From Pseudoclavibacter terrae (GTDB lineage: Bacteria; Actinomycetota; Actinomycetes; Actinomycetales; Microbacteriaceae): a stretch of DNA of 64,000 nucleotides. Below, one piece after another: positions 33,778-42,590 of this stretch (positions are counted from its first letter, which is position 1; the number at the start of each line of letters is the position of its first letter). Both the position numbers and the translations under genes were made by a program. The stretch lies in the NCBI RefSeq assembly GCF_008831075.1, contig NZ_WBJX01000004.1, positions 359,358 through 423,357 on the forward strand. The letters are read 5' to 3'. The notes under the pieces are model-generated. The model worked only from the letters and a program-made list of their open reading frames with translations. It was not told where the DNA came from and made no database searches.

Positions 33778-36360
33778 ATGCAGAACGAACCGGTCGACAA
33801 CACGGCGCCGCAGGCAGCGGTGCTCGGTCGTTCCGCGACGGCGGGCGAGGTGCGCGACCACCTGGCGGCTCGCCTCGGCGTCGACCTCACCATCGTCGGC
33901 GAGGCCTGCGATGAGGCTCCGCAGGAGGCGGTGCCCGCTCGTTCCGTCAGGATCCGGGAGGTGCGCGACCGCCTCGCGGCGCGTCTTGGTGTCGAACCCG
34001 CCGTGGTCGACGGGGCTTGCCAAGACGCCGAAGACCGCTCGTCCGGCCCACGCCGCGCCCTGCTGATCTCCGCGCTCGCCGACAACCAGCGGCAGCTCAA
34101 CAGGCTGCACGGCGAGCAGGCCGAGCTGCACACTCAGGCGCTCGAGATGGGCCTCCGTGGCGATGAGCTCGCTGGCACGTCGAGCCCGGCGCTCGAGGTT
34201 CGGTCGCTTGCGGGCGAGATCGGGGCCGCGTCCGGCAGGTCGCAGCGGTCGGTGCAGATCGAGTTCGGTCGGGCGTATGCGATCGCCAAGGTCTTCGAGC
34301 CCGTTCAGGGTGCGTTGGAGGCCGGAGCGATCAGCCGGGCGCACGCGCTCGTGATCGTCGACGCCGGCCTGCGCATCGCGCATCCCGATCCGGTTGAACT
34401 CGAGCGCCGCAGGGAGGAGTTCTGCAGAGTGGTGCTCGAGAAGGCAGGGTCGACGACTCCTGGCCGCATCAGGGCGCTTGCGGAGCGCGCTGCCGAGGAG
34501 CTGACGGAGGAGTCGCTGGATGAGCGCTTCGAGCGGGCCAGCCGCACACGGAGGGTCACGCTTGCGCAGCTCGAAGACGGGCTCGGCGAGCTCTCGATCG
34601 TCGACTCCTACGCGAAGCTCAGGCTTGTGTTCGACCGCGCGACGAGGCAGGCGCGGGTCATCAGCGACGCCGAGCGACGGGCAGCCAAGGAGCGTGCCGA
34701 CTCTGATCGCGCTGCGGTCTCTGGTCACGCGGCGAACACTGGGCTCGCTGCCGACTCCGGTCACGGTGCCGACTCCGGTCACGGTGCGAACACTGGGCTC
34801 GCTGCCGACTCCGGTCACGGTGCGGGCTCCGGTCACGCGGCGGGCTCCGGTCACGCGGCGGGCAATCTCGAGTCCAACGCCGGTGATCCTGCTGGGCGGC
34901 TGGGCGGTTCCGGTCTTCCTGCGGACGACCTCGAGAGCCAGACCGGGGGCGCGGAGACGGGTGCGGAGGCGTCCGCCGTCGCGGGCGCGACTGCGGGCGC
35001 GGGCGCGGGCGCGGATGAGACTGCGGACGCGGACGCGGATGAGACTGCGGACGCGACCGGGACTGCGAGTGCGAGTCCGGAGTCGGCTGACCCGAACGAG
35101 GGCCGTCTGCCCGAACCGCGTTCGCTGGATGAGGTGCGGGCCGATGTATTGAGCGACAGCTTCCTCCGGGCGACGCCGGAGGAGATGAAGGGCCGAGACC
35201 CCATCGAGGCAAAGATCGCCTTCGTGGTCCCCGTCGAGACGTACCTTGCTCCGGCGGCGCCTCCGCACCGCGAAGGCCCGCTGGGCACACCGCCAGAATT
35301 GCCCGGCGTTGCCGACCCTCCGCCACCGCGCGGGGCCTCAGCTCCGGCCCTTCTTGACGGCTACATCCCCGTTCCGACTGCGGAGGTTCGCCGTCTCATC
35401 AACGCGGCTCCCGAGTTCGAGCGCATCTTCACCGACCCAATCAAGGGGACGCTTGTCGAGGTCGACAGCTACCGACCGACGAGTGCGATGCGACGTCGGC
35501 TCGCCGTTCGCGACGGTCGGTGCCGCTTCGTGGGTTGCATGATGCCGACGAACCGCTGCGAGATCGACCACACGAAGGCCTGGGAAGAAGGCGGGCCCAC
35601 GAGCCTCCCCAACCTCGGCCACCTCTGCAAGGGCGACCACACGGGCAAGCACCACGGTGACTGGGCCCTGCAGCAGCTGCCGGATGGGATCTACGAATGG
35701 AGCTCACCCACCGGACTCCTCTTCCGGGACGAGCCAGTGCAGTTAGGGAGGCTCACCACCTTGCCACCGCCACTTCCCGCCGCGAATGCGCATGCCGTCA
35801 ACCCGCCAGATGCGAGAACCCCGCGAGAGCCAGACGTCCCTGCAGGCCCCGAACTCCCCGCAAACCCTGGCGACCCTCCGCGCCCTGCGCGCCCTCCGCG
35901 CACGGGCGAGCCTGGCGATACTGGCGATACTGCAAGCACCGCAAACCCTGGCGACCCTCCTCGCCCTGGCGAGCCTGGCGCCCCTCACGACCCTCACGAC
36001 CCTCACGGCACTGGCGACACTGATGCCTCCCGCGACACTGGCACCTCCCGCGACACTGGCGACGCTGGCGCCCCTAGCGACGCTGGCGACGCTGGCGACG
36101 CTGGCGACGCTGGCGACGAGGATCGTCGTCAGCGCTTCCCGAAGATCGGTTTCCTGGAGGAGTTCCGGCGCGAGCGCGCGGCGAAGAAGGCGGCCGTCGA
36201 CGCGGCGGACTCTCGGTCACGGCAGCCAGAGTTCCGTCCAACGGCGCAACACGGCGAACCTGAAGGCCTGGCGCGAAACACGCCAGAGGGCGGGCTGGGA
36301 ACCGGAGATCGCGTGGGCCGGGAGGGCCCGGCATCCTCGCCCGATCCACCACCCTTCTAG
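33778..36360 (+). CDS. DUF222/13E12-type HNH endonuclease with repeat expansions
   Basis: An 860-residue protein of the DUF222-HNH family common in Actinobacteria. A tandem duplication of 37 residues (12-48 and 49-85, period 111 bp) opens the protein. The DUF222 helical domain follows (about 90-310). Then come two low-complexity inserts, SGHGA/ANTGLAA repeats (about 315-363) and an Ala/Asp/Glu stretch (about 398-435). The HNH domain spans about 575-640 (DGRCRFVGCMMPTNRCEIDH, then LCKGDHTGKHHGDW) and is intact. The C-terminus has Gly/Asp/Ala repeats. The ATG at 33778 has GGGAGA 9 nt upstream; an in-frame ATG at 33733 is possible. Confidence 0.85.
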   Translation: MQNEPVDNTAPQAAVLGRSATAGEVRDHLAARLGVDLTIVGEACDEAPQEAVPARSVRIREVRDRLAARLGVEPAVVDGACQDAEDRSSGPRRALLISALADNQRQLNRLHGEQAELHTQALEMGLRGDELAGTSSPALEVRSLAGEIGAASGRSQRSVQIEFGRAYAIAKVFEPVQGALEAGAISRAHALVIVDAGLRIAHPDPVELERRREEFCRVVLEKAGSTTPGRIRALAERAAEELTEESLDERFERASRTRRVTLAQLEDGLGELSIVDSYAKLRLVFDRATRQARVISDAERRAAKERADSDRAAVSGHAANTGLAADSGHGADSGHGANTGLAADSGHGAGSGHAAGSGHAAGNLESNAGDPAGRLGGSGLPADDLESQTGGAETGAEASAVAGATAGAGAGADETADADADETADATGTASASPESADPNEGRLPEPRSLDEVRADVLSDSFLRATPEEMKGRDPIEAKIAFVVPVETYLAPAAPPHREGPLGTPPELPGVADPPPPRGASAPALLDGYIPVPTAEVRRLINAAPEFERIFTDPIKGTLVEVDSYRPTSAMRRRLAVRDGRCRFVGCMMPTNRCEIDHTKAWEEGGPTSLPNLGHLCKGDHTGKHHGDWALQQLPDGIYEWSSPTGLLFRDEPVQLGRLTTLPPPLPAANAHAVNPPDARTPREPDVPAGPELPANPGDPPRPARPPRTGEPGDTGDTASTANPGDPPRPGEPGAPHDPHDPHGTGDTDASRDTGTSRDTGDAGAPSDAGDAGDAGDAGDEDRRQRFPKIGFLEEFRRERAAKKAAVDAADSRSRQPEFRPTAQHGEPEGLARNTPEGGLGTGDRVGREGPASSPDPPPF

Positions 36361-36387
36361 GCTCTCGGATTCCCACCGCGTTCACCG

Positions 36388-36422
36388 TTGGCGGGGCGTC
36401 TCGCGGTCGTACATTGAGACGC
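36388..36422 (+). promoter_or_regulatory. Promoter with inverted repeat before the RibD-C gene
   Basis: TTGGCG (36388-36393), a 16-bp spacer and TACATT (36410-36415) form a plausible promoter. A perfect 7-bp inverted repeat, GCGTCTC (36396-36402) and GAGACGC (36416-36422), brackets the -10 box and could be an operator. The leader to the ATG is about 210 bp and holds no convincing gene. Confidence 0.45.
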
Positions 36423-36634
36423 AAGGTGGCGGCAGTCAGCGCCCGGGAAACACCTCGACGCGGACAACCGCGGAGCGTCAGGAGGAGTGACAGCCGGAGC
36501 AGCAGCAGTGGAGCAGCAGCGGTCGTGGAAGCGACTCCGGCTCCGAGAGCAGCCGCCCGCGACGGGCTCCGAGAACAGCCGCTCGAGATAGAACAACAAG
36601 CAACAAGCTCATGAGTGCGATCAAGGGAGACGCC

Positions 36635-37270
36635 ATGACCGGTCAGATCATCATCGATCTCTTCACGACGCTGGACGGGGTGCAGCAGGCTCCGGGCGGC
36701 CCGGAGGAGGACCCGGAGGGTGGGTTCAGGTTCGGCGGTTGGCAGGCGCCGCTCATCGATGAGGTGGACGGCGACCAGGTGAACGCGGGCATCCAGAGCA
36801 TGGATGCTCTGCTGCTGGGCCGGAAGACGTACGACATCTTCGCCGCATACTGGCCCCGATACGCGGACGGTCCGTCCGACAGCATCGCGTCGGTCTTCAA
36901 CAGCATCCCGAAGTATGTGGCGTCGCGCGGCAACCCAGAACTTCCCTGGGCGACGTCACACCTTGTGGGGCCGGACTTGGCGACCCAGGTTGCGGCGCTC
37001 CGAGAGCGGCACTCCAGCATCCACGTGGTCGGGAGCGTCGACTTCGCACGGACGCTCGTGCGGGAGGGCCTCTTCGACGTGCTGAATCTGTGGGTCTATC
37101 CGGTGGTGCTGGGCGCCGGGAAGCGCCTCTTCCCCCACGACGGACCGCCCCTCGGGCTGACCCTGCTCGAGCCGCCCGTCGCGTCCCCGAAGGGCACCGT
37201 CCTCCTCAAATACGGCCCAGGCGGCCCCGTGGAGACGGCCGACATGGACGAGGCCCTCCGCGAGCGCTGA
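36635..37270 (+). CDS. Dihydrofolate reductase-like protein (RibD C-terminal domain)
   Basis: A 211-residue single-domain protein of the RibD-C/DHFR-like superfamily, as in YyaP/YwjB. Typical segments are IIIDLFTTLDGVQQAPGGPE at the N-terminus, DALLLGRKTYDIFAAYWPRY, the Rossmann-like HVVGSVDFARTL, and the C-terminal WVYPVVLGAGKRLF. It probably binds NAD(P)H; the substrate is unknown, and true DHFR or riboflavin activity is not implied. The ATG has AAGGGAG 7 nt upstream. Confidence 0.87.
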   Translation: MTGQIIIDLFTTLDGVQQAPGGPEEDPEGGFRFGGWQAPLIDEVDGDQVNAGIQSMDALLLGRKTYDIFAAYWPRYADGPSDSIASVFNSIPKYVASRGNPELPWATSHLVGPDLATQVAALRERHSSIHVVGSVDFARTLVREGLFDVLNLWVYPVVLGAGKRLFPHDGPPLGLTLLEPPVASPKGTVLLKYGPGGPVETADMDEALRER

Positions 37271-37316
37271 CCGGCCCCGACCGCCGTATCGGGGAACGGG
37301 AACACAGCCGTCCCCG

Positions 37317-37376
37317 CCACGACCACGACCACGACCACGGTTACAACCACAACCACAACGACAACGACAACGACAA
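37317..37376. repeat. Hexanucleotide repeat tract
   Basis: A run of 6-bp units changes from (CACGAC) to (CACAAC) to (GACAAC). It ends exactly where the terminator stem begins. Read on the minus strand it is T- and G-rich. Confidence 0.8.
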
Positions 37377-37424
37377 CTGCGGCGAACCGCTGCCCCGGAC
37401 TGTCGGGGCAGCGGTTCGCCGCAG
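37377..37424. terminator. Bidirectional terminator, 21-bp perfect stem
   Basis: Two perfect 21-bp arms (37377-37397 and 37404-37424, starting CTGCGGCGAACC) surround the loop GACTGT. It lies between the convergent RibD-C and MMPL genes. T-rich sequence follows on both strands (ACTTCTTTC on plus, GTTGTCGTTGTCG on minus). Confidence 0.8.
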
Positions 37425-37453
37425 ACGTACTTCTTTCGTGCTTCGTCCGCGCC

Positions 37454-40021
37454 CTAGTGCACGGGGTGCTTGCGCTCCAGCGCGGCCCCTTCGACGTCGA
37501 CGTTCGGCATGATCTTGTCGAGCCACTTCGGCAACCACCACGCTGACTTGCCGAGGAGGTGCATGAGCGACGGCATGATGAGCATGCGCACGATGAACGC
37601 GTCGAGCAGCACACCGAACGCGAGCCCGAACCCGATGGAACGGATCATGGTCGACTCGGCGAACACGAACCCGCCGAACACCGACACCATGATGAGCGCC
37701 GCCGCGATCACGACAGCCCGGCCGGCGCGGAAGCCCTGCACGACCGCGACCCGAGCCTCGGCCCCGTGCACGTACGCTTCGCGCATCCCGGACGCCAGGA
37801 ACAGCTGGTAGTCCATGGCGAGCCCGAAGAGGATGCCGACGAGGATCACCGGAAGGAAGCTCAGGATGGGGCCCGTCGCGTGCAGCCCGATGAGGTCAGC
37901 GAACCAGCCCCACTGGAAGACGGCAACCACGGCACCGTACGTCGCGAACAGCGACAGGATGAACCCGCCCGTCGCGATGAGCGGCACGAGGATCGACCGG
38001 AACACGAGGATCATGATGAGCAGCGACAACCCGACCACAAGGGCGATGTAGAGCGGCAGCACCGAGTTGAGCCCCTCGGAGATATCGATGTTGATCGCCG
38101 CCTGCCCCGCGACGCCGAGCGTGATGCCGTCCTCGATCTCCGGCAGCGCGCGCAGCTCACCCACGAGCTGCTCCGTGGAGACGCTGTTCGGCCCCTCCGC
38201 CGGAATCACCTGGAACGCCGTGAGGGTCTTGCTGTCGGACACCCCGATCGGAGCGACCGCCGTCACATCATCGAGCGACGCGAGCTTCTCCGCGACCAGC
38301 ACCTGCTTGTCGAGCACGCCCGCATCATCGAGCCCCTCCGGCAACGTCGCCGTCACGAGCAGCGGCCCAGTCGTGCCCGCCCCGAACTGCTCCTCCGTGA
38401 TCGTGAACGCCTGATACGACGCCGACTCCTCAGGCTCCGACGACCCATCCGGCAGCCCCACCCTCATGGACAGCGCGGGGATGGCGACCGTCAGCAGCAC
38501 CGCAACTCCCGCGAACACCGTGACGATGGCCCGCCACGTCGGCATCGCCTTCAGCGGTGCAGCGTGCGCGGCACGCACCTGGCCAGTGACGACCCCGACG
38601 CTGCCAGTCCCGGCGCCGCCGGTCTCGCCAGCCCCGCCGCCCGAGCCGTGCAGCTTGCGGATGTGCGCCCGCCGACGCTTGTTCAGCACCCGCATCCCGA
38701 GCTTGCCGAGCAGCGCAGGCGTCAGCGTGACGGCGATGAGCACCGCGATCAGCACGCACACCGCCCCGGCCGTGCCCATGAGACCAAGGAACGGGATGCC
38801 CGTGACGTTGAGAGCAAGCAGGGCGACGATGACCGTCGCACCGGCGAACACCACCGCGTTGCCGGCGGTGCCGTTCGCGAGCCCGATCGACTCGCGCACC
38901 TCCATGCCCTGCATGAGCTGCTTGCGGTGCCGGTTCACGATGAACAGCGAGTAGTCGATGCCCACCGCGAGCCCCAGCATGATGCCGAGAACCGGGGTGA
39001 CCGACGCCATCTGCACGACCCCGGAGAACGCGAGCACGCTGACGACGCCGATCGCGACGCCCACAAGCGCCGTGAGGATGGGGAGGGATGCGGCAAGCGC
39101 CGACCCCAGCAGCACCAGCAGCACGATGGCCGCGAACACGAGGCCAACCGCCTCTCCGATGCCGAAGATCTGCGGCACGCTCTGCGCGATGTCCGTCGAG
39201 AAGGCCACGTTCACGCCATCCACGGGGTGCGCCTCGAAGTACTCGATGACGCCCTGCTTGGCTTCCTCGCTCAGCTCCAGGCGCGGCTCCGTGAACGACA
39301 CGTTCACGATCGCCGTCGACCCGTCGTCCGAGACGAGGCTGATGCCATCCGACAGCTCGACGAGCGTCGCGCCGTTCTCCAGCTGCTGCAGCTGCGTGTC
39401 GATCTCAGCCTGCGATGCATCCAACGTCGCCTGCTGCTCGGCGAGAGCCTGCACCTGCGCGTCCAGCTGCGCCTGCTGCCCCGCGAGGGCCTCAACCTGC
39501 GGCGCCGGGTTGCCCGCCGCCTCGAGCTGCTGCCTCGCAGCATCGAGCTGCGCCTGCGCAGCATCCAGCTGAGCCTTCCCTGCGTCGAGCTGCGCCTGAC
39601 CCGCGTCAAGCTGCGTCTGCCCCTCAGCGATCTGCGTGCGACCGCTCTCGACCTGCGCCGCCTGCCCCTCGAGCTCGGCGGTCGCCGAGAACGGGTCGAT
39701 GACGTCCGCGACGTCGGCGAGCTCGCCGCGATCCGCGATGACCGCGCTGATCTCCGCGCGCTGCGCATCAGTGAGCGCCGACCCGTCCGCCGTCGAATAG
39801 ACGACGGTGCCGGACGCGCCCGCGAAGTCGGGCAGCTGCTCCTCGAGATCCGAGATGACCTCGCCGGATGCGGTGCCTGGCACGTCGAAGCTCGACGTGA
39901 GGCCCTTGAACCCGATCAGGAACCCACCTACGGCGAGCCCCAGGATGACCAGCCAGGCCCCCACGACCACCCACACTCGGCGGGTCGCGAAGTTCCCCAG
40001 GCGGTACAGCAGTTCGGCCAT
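37454..40021 (-). CDS. MMPL/RND-family exporter
   Basis: An 855-residue, 12-helix MMPL-type transporter. The first helix is at WVVVGAWLVILGLAVGGFL, and helices 2-6 (about 270-420) contain the MMPL segment GLAVGIDYSLFIVNRHR with the charged residues of the proton path. A second half-repeat includes GILFGLAMDYQLFLASGMRE. The first extracytoplasmic loop carries an unusual coiled coil of Gln/Leu/Asp/Ala heptads (AQLDAGQAQLDAGKAQLDAA, about residues 125-225). The ATG at 40021 has AGAGG 6 nt upstream. It is divergent from a TetR gene that likely represses it. Confidence 0.92.
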   Translation of the reverse strand: MAELLYRLGNFATRRVWVVVGAWLVILGLAVGGFLIGFKGLTSSFDVPGTASGEVISDLEEQLPDFAGASGTVVYSTADGSALTDAQRAEISAVIADRGELADVADVIDPFSATAELEGQAAQVESGRTQIAEGQTQLDAGQAQLDAGKAQLDAAQAQLDAARQQLEAAGNPAPQVEALAGQQAQLDAQVQALAEQQATLDASQAEIDTQLQQLENGATLVELSDGISLVSDDGSTAIVNVSFTEPRLELSEEAKQGVIEYFEAHPVDGVNVAFSTDIAQSVPQIFGIGEAVGLVFAAIVLLVLLGSALAASLPILTALVGVAIGVVSVLAFSGVVQMASVTPVLGIMLGLAVGIDYSLFIVNRHRKQLMQGMEVRESIGLANGTAGNAVVFAGATVIVALLALNVTGIPFLGLMGTAGAVCVLIAVLIAVTLTPALLGKLGMRVLNKRRRAHIRKLHGSGGGAGETGGAGTGSVGVVTGQVRAAHAAPLKAMPTWRAIVTVFAGVAVLLTVAIPALSMRVGLPDGSSEPEESASYQAFTITEEQFGAGTTGPLLVTATLPEGLDDAGVLDKQVLVAEKLASLDDVTAVAPIGVSDSKTLTAFQVIPAEGPNSVSTEQLVGELRALPEIEDGITLGVAGQAAINIDISEGLNSVLPLYIALVVGLSLLIMILVFRSILVPLIATGGFILSLFATYGAVVAVFQWGWFADLIGLHATGPILSFLPVILVGILFGLAMDYQLFLASGMREAYVHGAEARVAVVQGFRAGRAVVIAAALIMVSVFGGFVFAESTMIRSIGFGLAFGVLLDAFIVRMLIMPSLMHLLGKSAWWLPKWLDKIMPNVDVEGAALERKHPVH

Positions 40022-40144
40022 CAGCATCCTCTCGGCGCACGAGATCGTGCGCGCTCGTTCGTGGCGGCGCTCGAGCCCAAACCGTCCGCCTGAGGGAGCG
40101 CCGCCCTAGATCATACGCAACGTCTCGTCTACGCAGTTTGTGAA

Positions 40145-40150
40145 TATGAT
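40145..40150 (+). promoter_or_regulatory. -10 box TATGAT, leaderless TetR gene
   Basis: TATGAT lies 7 nt before the ATG at 40158. A second TATGAT reads on the minus strand at 40110-40115 toward the MMPL gene. The region between them (ACGCA-containing direct repeats) is where a TetR operator would be expected. Confidence 0.5.
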
Positions 40151-40157
40151 GGCGGGC

Positions 40158-40799
40158 ATGCCAGAGCAAGCCGCAGACGTCTCAGAGCAAGCCCCAGGCG
40201 TCGACGAGCGCGCCGCTTCCGCCCACCGACAGGGCCCGGTGCGCAGCGAAGCCGCCAGGGTCGCGGTGCTCGAGGCCACCTCGAAGCTGTTCGCCGAGCG
40301 CGGCTACGAGCGCCTCACGATGGAGGGCGTCGCGGCAGAGGCCGGCGTCTCGAAGCAGACCATCTACCGCTGGTGGCCTTCCAAGGGAGCCCTCGTCTCC
40401 GACTGCCTCCTGCAGGGACAGCTCTTCCCGAACCGCTTCACGGTGCCGAACTCGGGCGAGCTGCGCCACGACCTCACTGCCTGGCTCAGCGCCATTCTCG
40501 CGCTCCTCGGACAGCCGCAGGGCGAGCTCCTCGTCCGTTCGCTGATCGCCGCATCCGTCGAGAACGCCGACATCGGCAGGCGCTTGCACGAGAGCCTCGG
40601 CGCGAGCCGCTCCCTCACCGAACGGTTCGAGATCGCGATCGCCGATGGCCAGCTGGCAGCGGATGCGCGGCTCGAGGAGATCGGTGAGGCCATCGTCGGC
40701 GCGCTCCTCCTCCGCGCACTGAGCCGCACCGAATCAAGCGATGACAGCATCCAGCGGCTCCTCGATGCCGTGCTCGGACCGGCTCAGGCGAAGGGCTGA
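40158..40799 (+). CDS. TetR-family regulator of the MMPL exporter
   Basis: A 213-residue TetR protein with the helix-turn-helix YERLTMEGVAAEAGVSKQTI, followed by YRWWPSKGALVSDCL (about residues 50-85), and a C-terminal ligand domain of the TetR_C_11 type. The first 30 residues are a hydrophilic tail rich in Glu/Gln/Ala. Its divergent arrangement with the MMPL gene across 136 bp is the classic layout for a local efflux repressor. Confidence 0.88.
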   Translation: MPEQAADVSEQAPGVDERAASAHRQGPVRSEAARVAVLEATSKLFAERGYERLTMEGVAAEAGVSKQTIYRWWPSKGALVSDCLLQGQLFPNRFTVPNSGELRHDLTAWLSAILALLGQPQGELLVRSLIAASVENADIGRRLHESLGASRSLTERFEIAIADGQLAADARLEEIGEAIVGALLLRALSRTESSDDSIQRLLDAVLGPAQAKG

Positions 40800-40876
40800 G
40801 AGCCAGCCGCTGACTGGCCCGCGCTGCCCGACCGGCAGCAGCTGACGCGTCGCTCAGCAGGCGTCGCCCCCACGCA

Positions 40877-42022
40877 TCACGCGCGGTCCTGACTCCCTCG
40901 TTCCTCCGCCTGGCTTCCCCCACCGGCTTCTGCACCGGATTCTGCGCCGCATTCTGCGCCGGCTTCTGCGCCGGCGCCGTCAGGTTCCGCTCCGGCTCCG
41001 CGGAAGGCTTCGACCTGCGCTTGGAAGTGCTCCGTCTTCGCCTCGGCGATGTCCCGCGGACGGTTGGCGGCACTCGCGAAGAACTCGTTCCACCGCGAGC
41101 GCAGCACCTGCAACACCAGTCGGGGCGTGACGTGGACCTTGCGGTTGCGGGCTTCCTCGTCGGCGACCTGCACGAGCTTGCCGGCTGCGGCGTCTGCGGC
41201 GAGATCCTGGCCGGCACCCTCCGCGCTTCGCGTGTCGAAGGGCTCCCGCGCGTGGTCAACGCAGAGCTCGGCGACGCCCTTCGCGTGGTCGTACATGACG
41301 GAGTGCGCGGCGCCCTCGATCTCCCACGTGGATGCTCGAGGGAGCAGCCCGGCCATCTCGCGCAGCCAGGACCGCGGCACCAGCGAGTCGTGCTCGCCCC
41401 TGATGACGAGCGTGTGCGCTTGGATGCGGGGCAGCACATCCTCGATCCGGTACCGCATCATGCGAGGCAGCACGGCGGAGAACCAGCGGAACCCGCACAG
41501 CAGGTAGGCGCCGACGGCGAGCATCGCGACGCGGAACGGCTCGTGCGCCGACGACTCGAGGAACCGGAACGCCAGCTTCGGGAGCGACCGCTCTCGCGGG
41601 TTCGTGACGGGGCCGATGAGCACCAGCGTGCTCAGCTCGGGGCGCTGCGAGGCGAGCTCGGCCACCACCTGCGTTCCCATCGAGTGGCCGACGAGGACAG
41701 GGTCGACCAGCCCCAGCTCGTCGATGACGGTGCCGACCACAGCGGCGTAGCGCTGGATGCTCATGGGCCGCTTCGGGTACGGGACCCCCGCGAAACCGGG
41801 CAGGTCGAGGGCGTGCACCGGCCCGAACTCCCCGAGCCCAGGTGCGAGGTTCTCGTAGTAGTTCGACGCGACCCCGATGCCCGCGACGAGCACGAACGCG
41901 CGATCCCCATCGGCGCCGATCGTCGAGACCCGCGCCCGGACTTCCCCGTGGCGGATGTACCGAACCTGGACGCGCTGGCCTGCGAGGTCAGCGGCGGAGG
42001 CCGGTCGGGAAGCGGGAGACAC
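40877..42022 (-). CDS. Alpha/beta hydrolase
   Basis: A 381-residue alpha/beta-hydrolase fold protein. The nucleophile elbow is GHSMGTQ (Ser about residue 114), the acid is in IRGEHDSLVP and the His in EGAAHSVMYDH, so the triad is complete. After about residue 340 there is a low-complexity tail with Gly-Ala-Glu repeats (GAGAEPDGAGAEAGAECGAE). It starts 28 bp after the histidine-phosphatase stop, but TACAGT 7 nt before its GTG suggests its own leaderless promoter as well. The substrate is unknown. Confidence 0.85.
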   Translation of the reverse strand: MSPASRPASAADLAGQRVQVRYIRHGEVRARVSTIGADGDRAFVLVAGIGVASNYYENLAPGLGEFGPVHALDLPGFAGVPYPKRPMSIQRYAAVVGTVIDELGLVDPVLVGHSMGTQVVAELASQRPELSTLVLIGPVTNPRERSLPKLAFRFLESSAHEPFRVAMLAVGAYLLCGFRWFSAVLPRMMRYRIEDVLPRIQAHTLVIRGEHDSLVPRSWLREMAGLLPRASTWEIEGAAHSVMYDHAKGVAELCVDHAREPFDTRSAEGAGQDLAADAAAGKLVQVADEEARNRKVHVTPRLVLQVLRSRWNEFFASAANRPRDIAEAKTEHFQAQVEAFRGAGAEPDGAGAEAGAECGAESGAEAGGGSQAEERGSQDRA

Positions 42023-42029
42023 GGCACCA

Positions 42030-42035
42030 ACTGTA
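42030..42035 (-). promoter_or_regulatory. -10 box TACAGT, leaderless hydrolase gene
   Basis: It lies 7 nt before the GTG at 42022. Confidence 0.4.
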
Positions 42036-42050
42036 GCCAGCCGGCACCCC

Positions 42051-42590
42051 TCACTCCCCCAGGAAGCGCGCCGTCGGCCGACGACCAGCGCCCGGCTCGA
42101 GCAGCACCACCTGCCCGTTCAGGATGCGAGGGCACACGCCACCCGTGACGGCTTCGATCCCCGCCCTCAGGAAGACGCCGTGACTCACGACCACCGCCGT
42201 CCCGGGAGCTTCGAGGAGAGCGCCGAGGGCGCTGCCAGCTCGCCTCCCCAGCTCGACCGCCGTCTCCGAACCCGGGTAGTCCCCCGACGGCCATCGCTCT
42301 GCGGCCTCGGCCACCCGCATCCCCTCGGCCTCACCGAAGTCGCGCTCGAGCAGGTCGGGTTCGACGACAGGATCGGCGGCGCCGAGGTGCGAGCCCAGGA
42401 TCGCCGCGGTCTGCGCCGCACGGGCCAGCGGCGAGGTGACCACGCGGCCCCACTGCGCGCGGGCGAGGAGCCGGCCCGCGGCCTCCGCCTGCGCCTCCCC
42501 GTGCGCATCGAGGGCGATGTCGCTGCGGCCCTGCAGCCGGCGCTCCAGGTTCCACGCGGTGCGACCGTGCCGCACCAGAGCGAGCGTCAT
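42051..42590 (-). CDS. Histidine phosphatase (phosphoglycerate-mutase-like)
   Basis: A 179-residue histidine phosphatase. The phospho-histidine motif is LVRHGRTAWN (residues 5-14, His8), with Arg in TSPLARAAQTA, the catalytic Glu region LLERDFGEAEGM, and the second His in VVVSHGVFLRAG. It overlaps the ABC ATPase gene by ATGA, so it belongs to the importer operon and likely dephosphorylates the imported compound or its product. Confidence 0.9.
   Translation of the reverse strand: MTLALVRHGRTAWNLERRLQGRSDIALDAHGEAQAEAAGRLLARAQWGRVVTSPLARAAQTAAILGSHLGAADPVVEPDLLERDFGEAEGMRVAEAAERWPSGDYPGSETAVELGRRAGSALGALLEAPGTAVVVSHGVFLRAGIEAVTGGVCPRILNGQVVLLEPGAGRRPTARFLGE

Noticed and set aside
36414-36614. 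66-codon open frame in the leader of the RibD-C gene
   Set aside because: It starts inside the probable -10 box, is Arg/Ser/Ala-rich like antisense shadows in GC-rich DNA, and has no ribosome-binding site.
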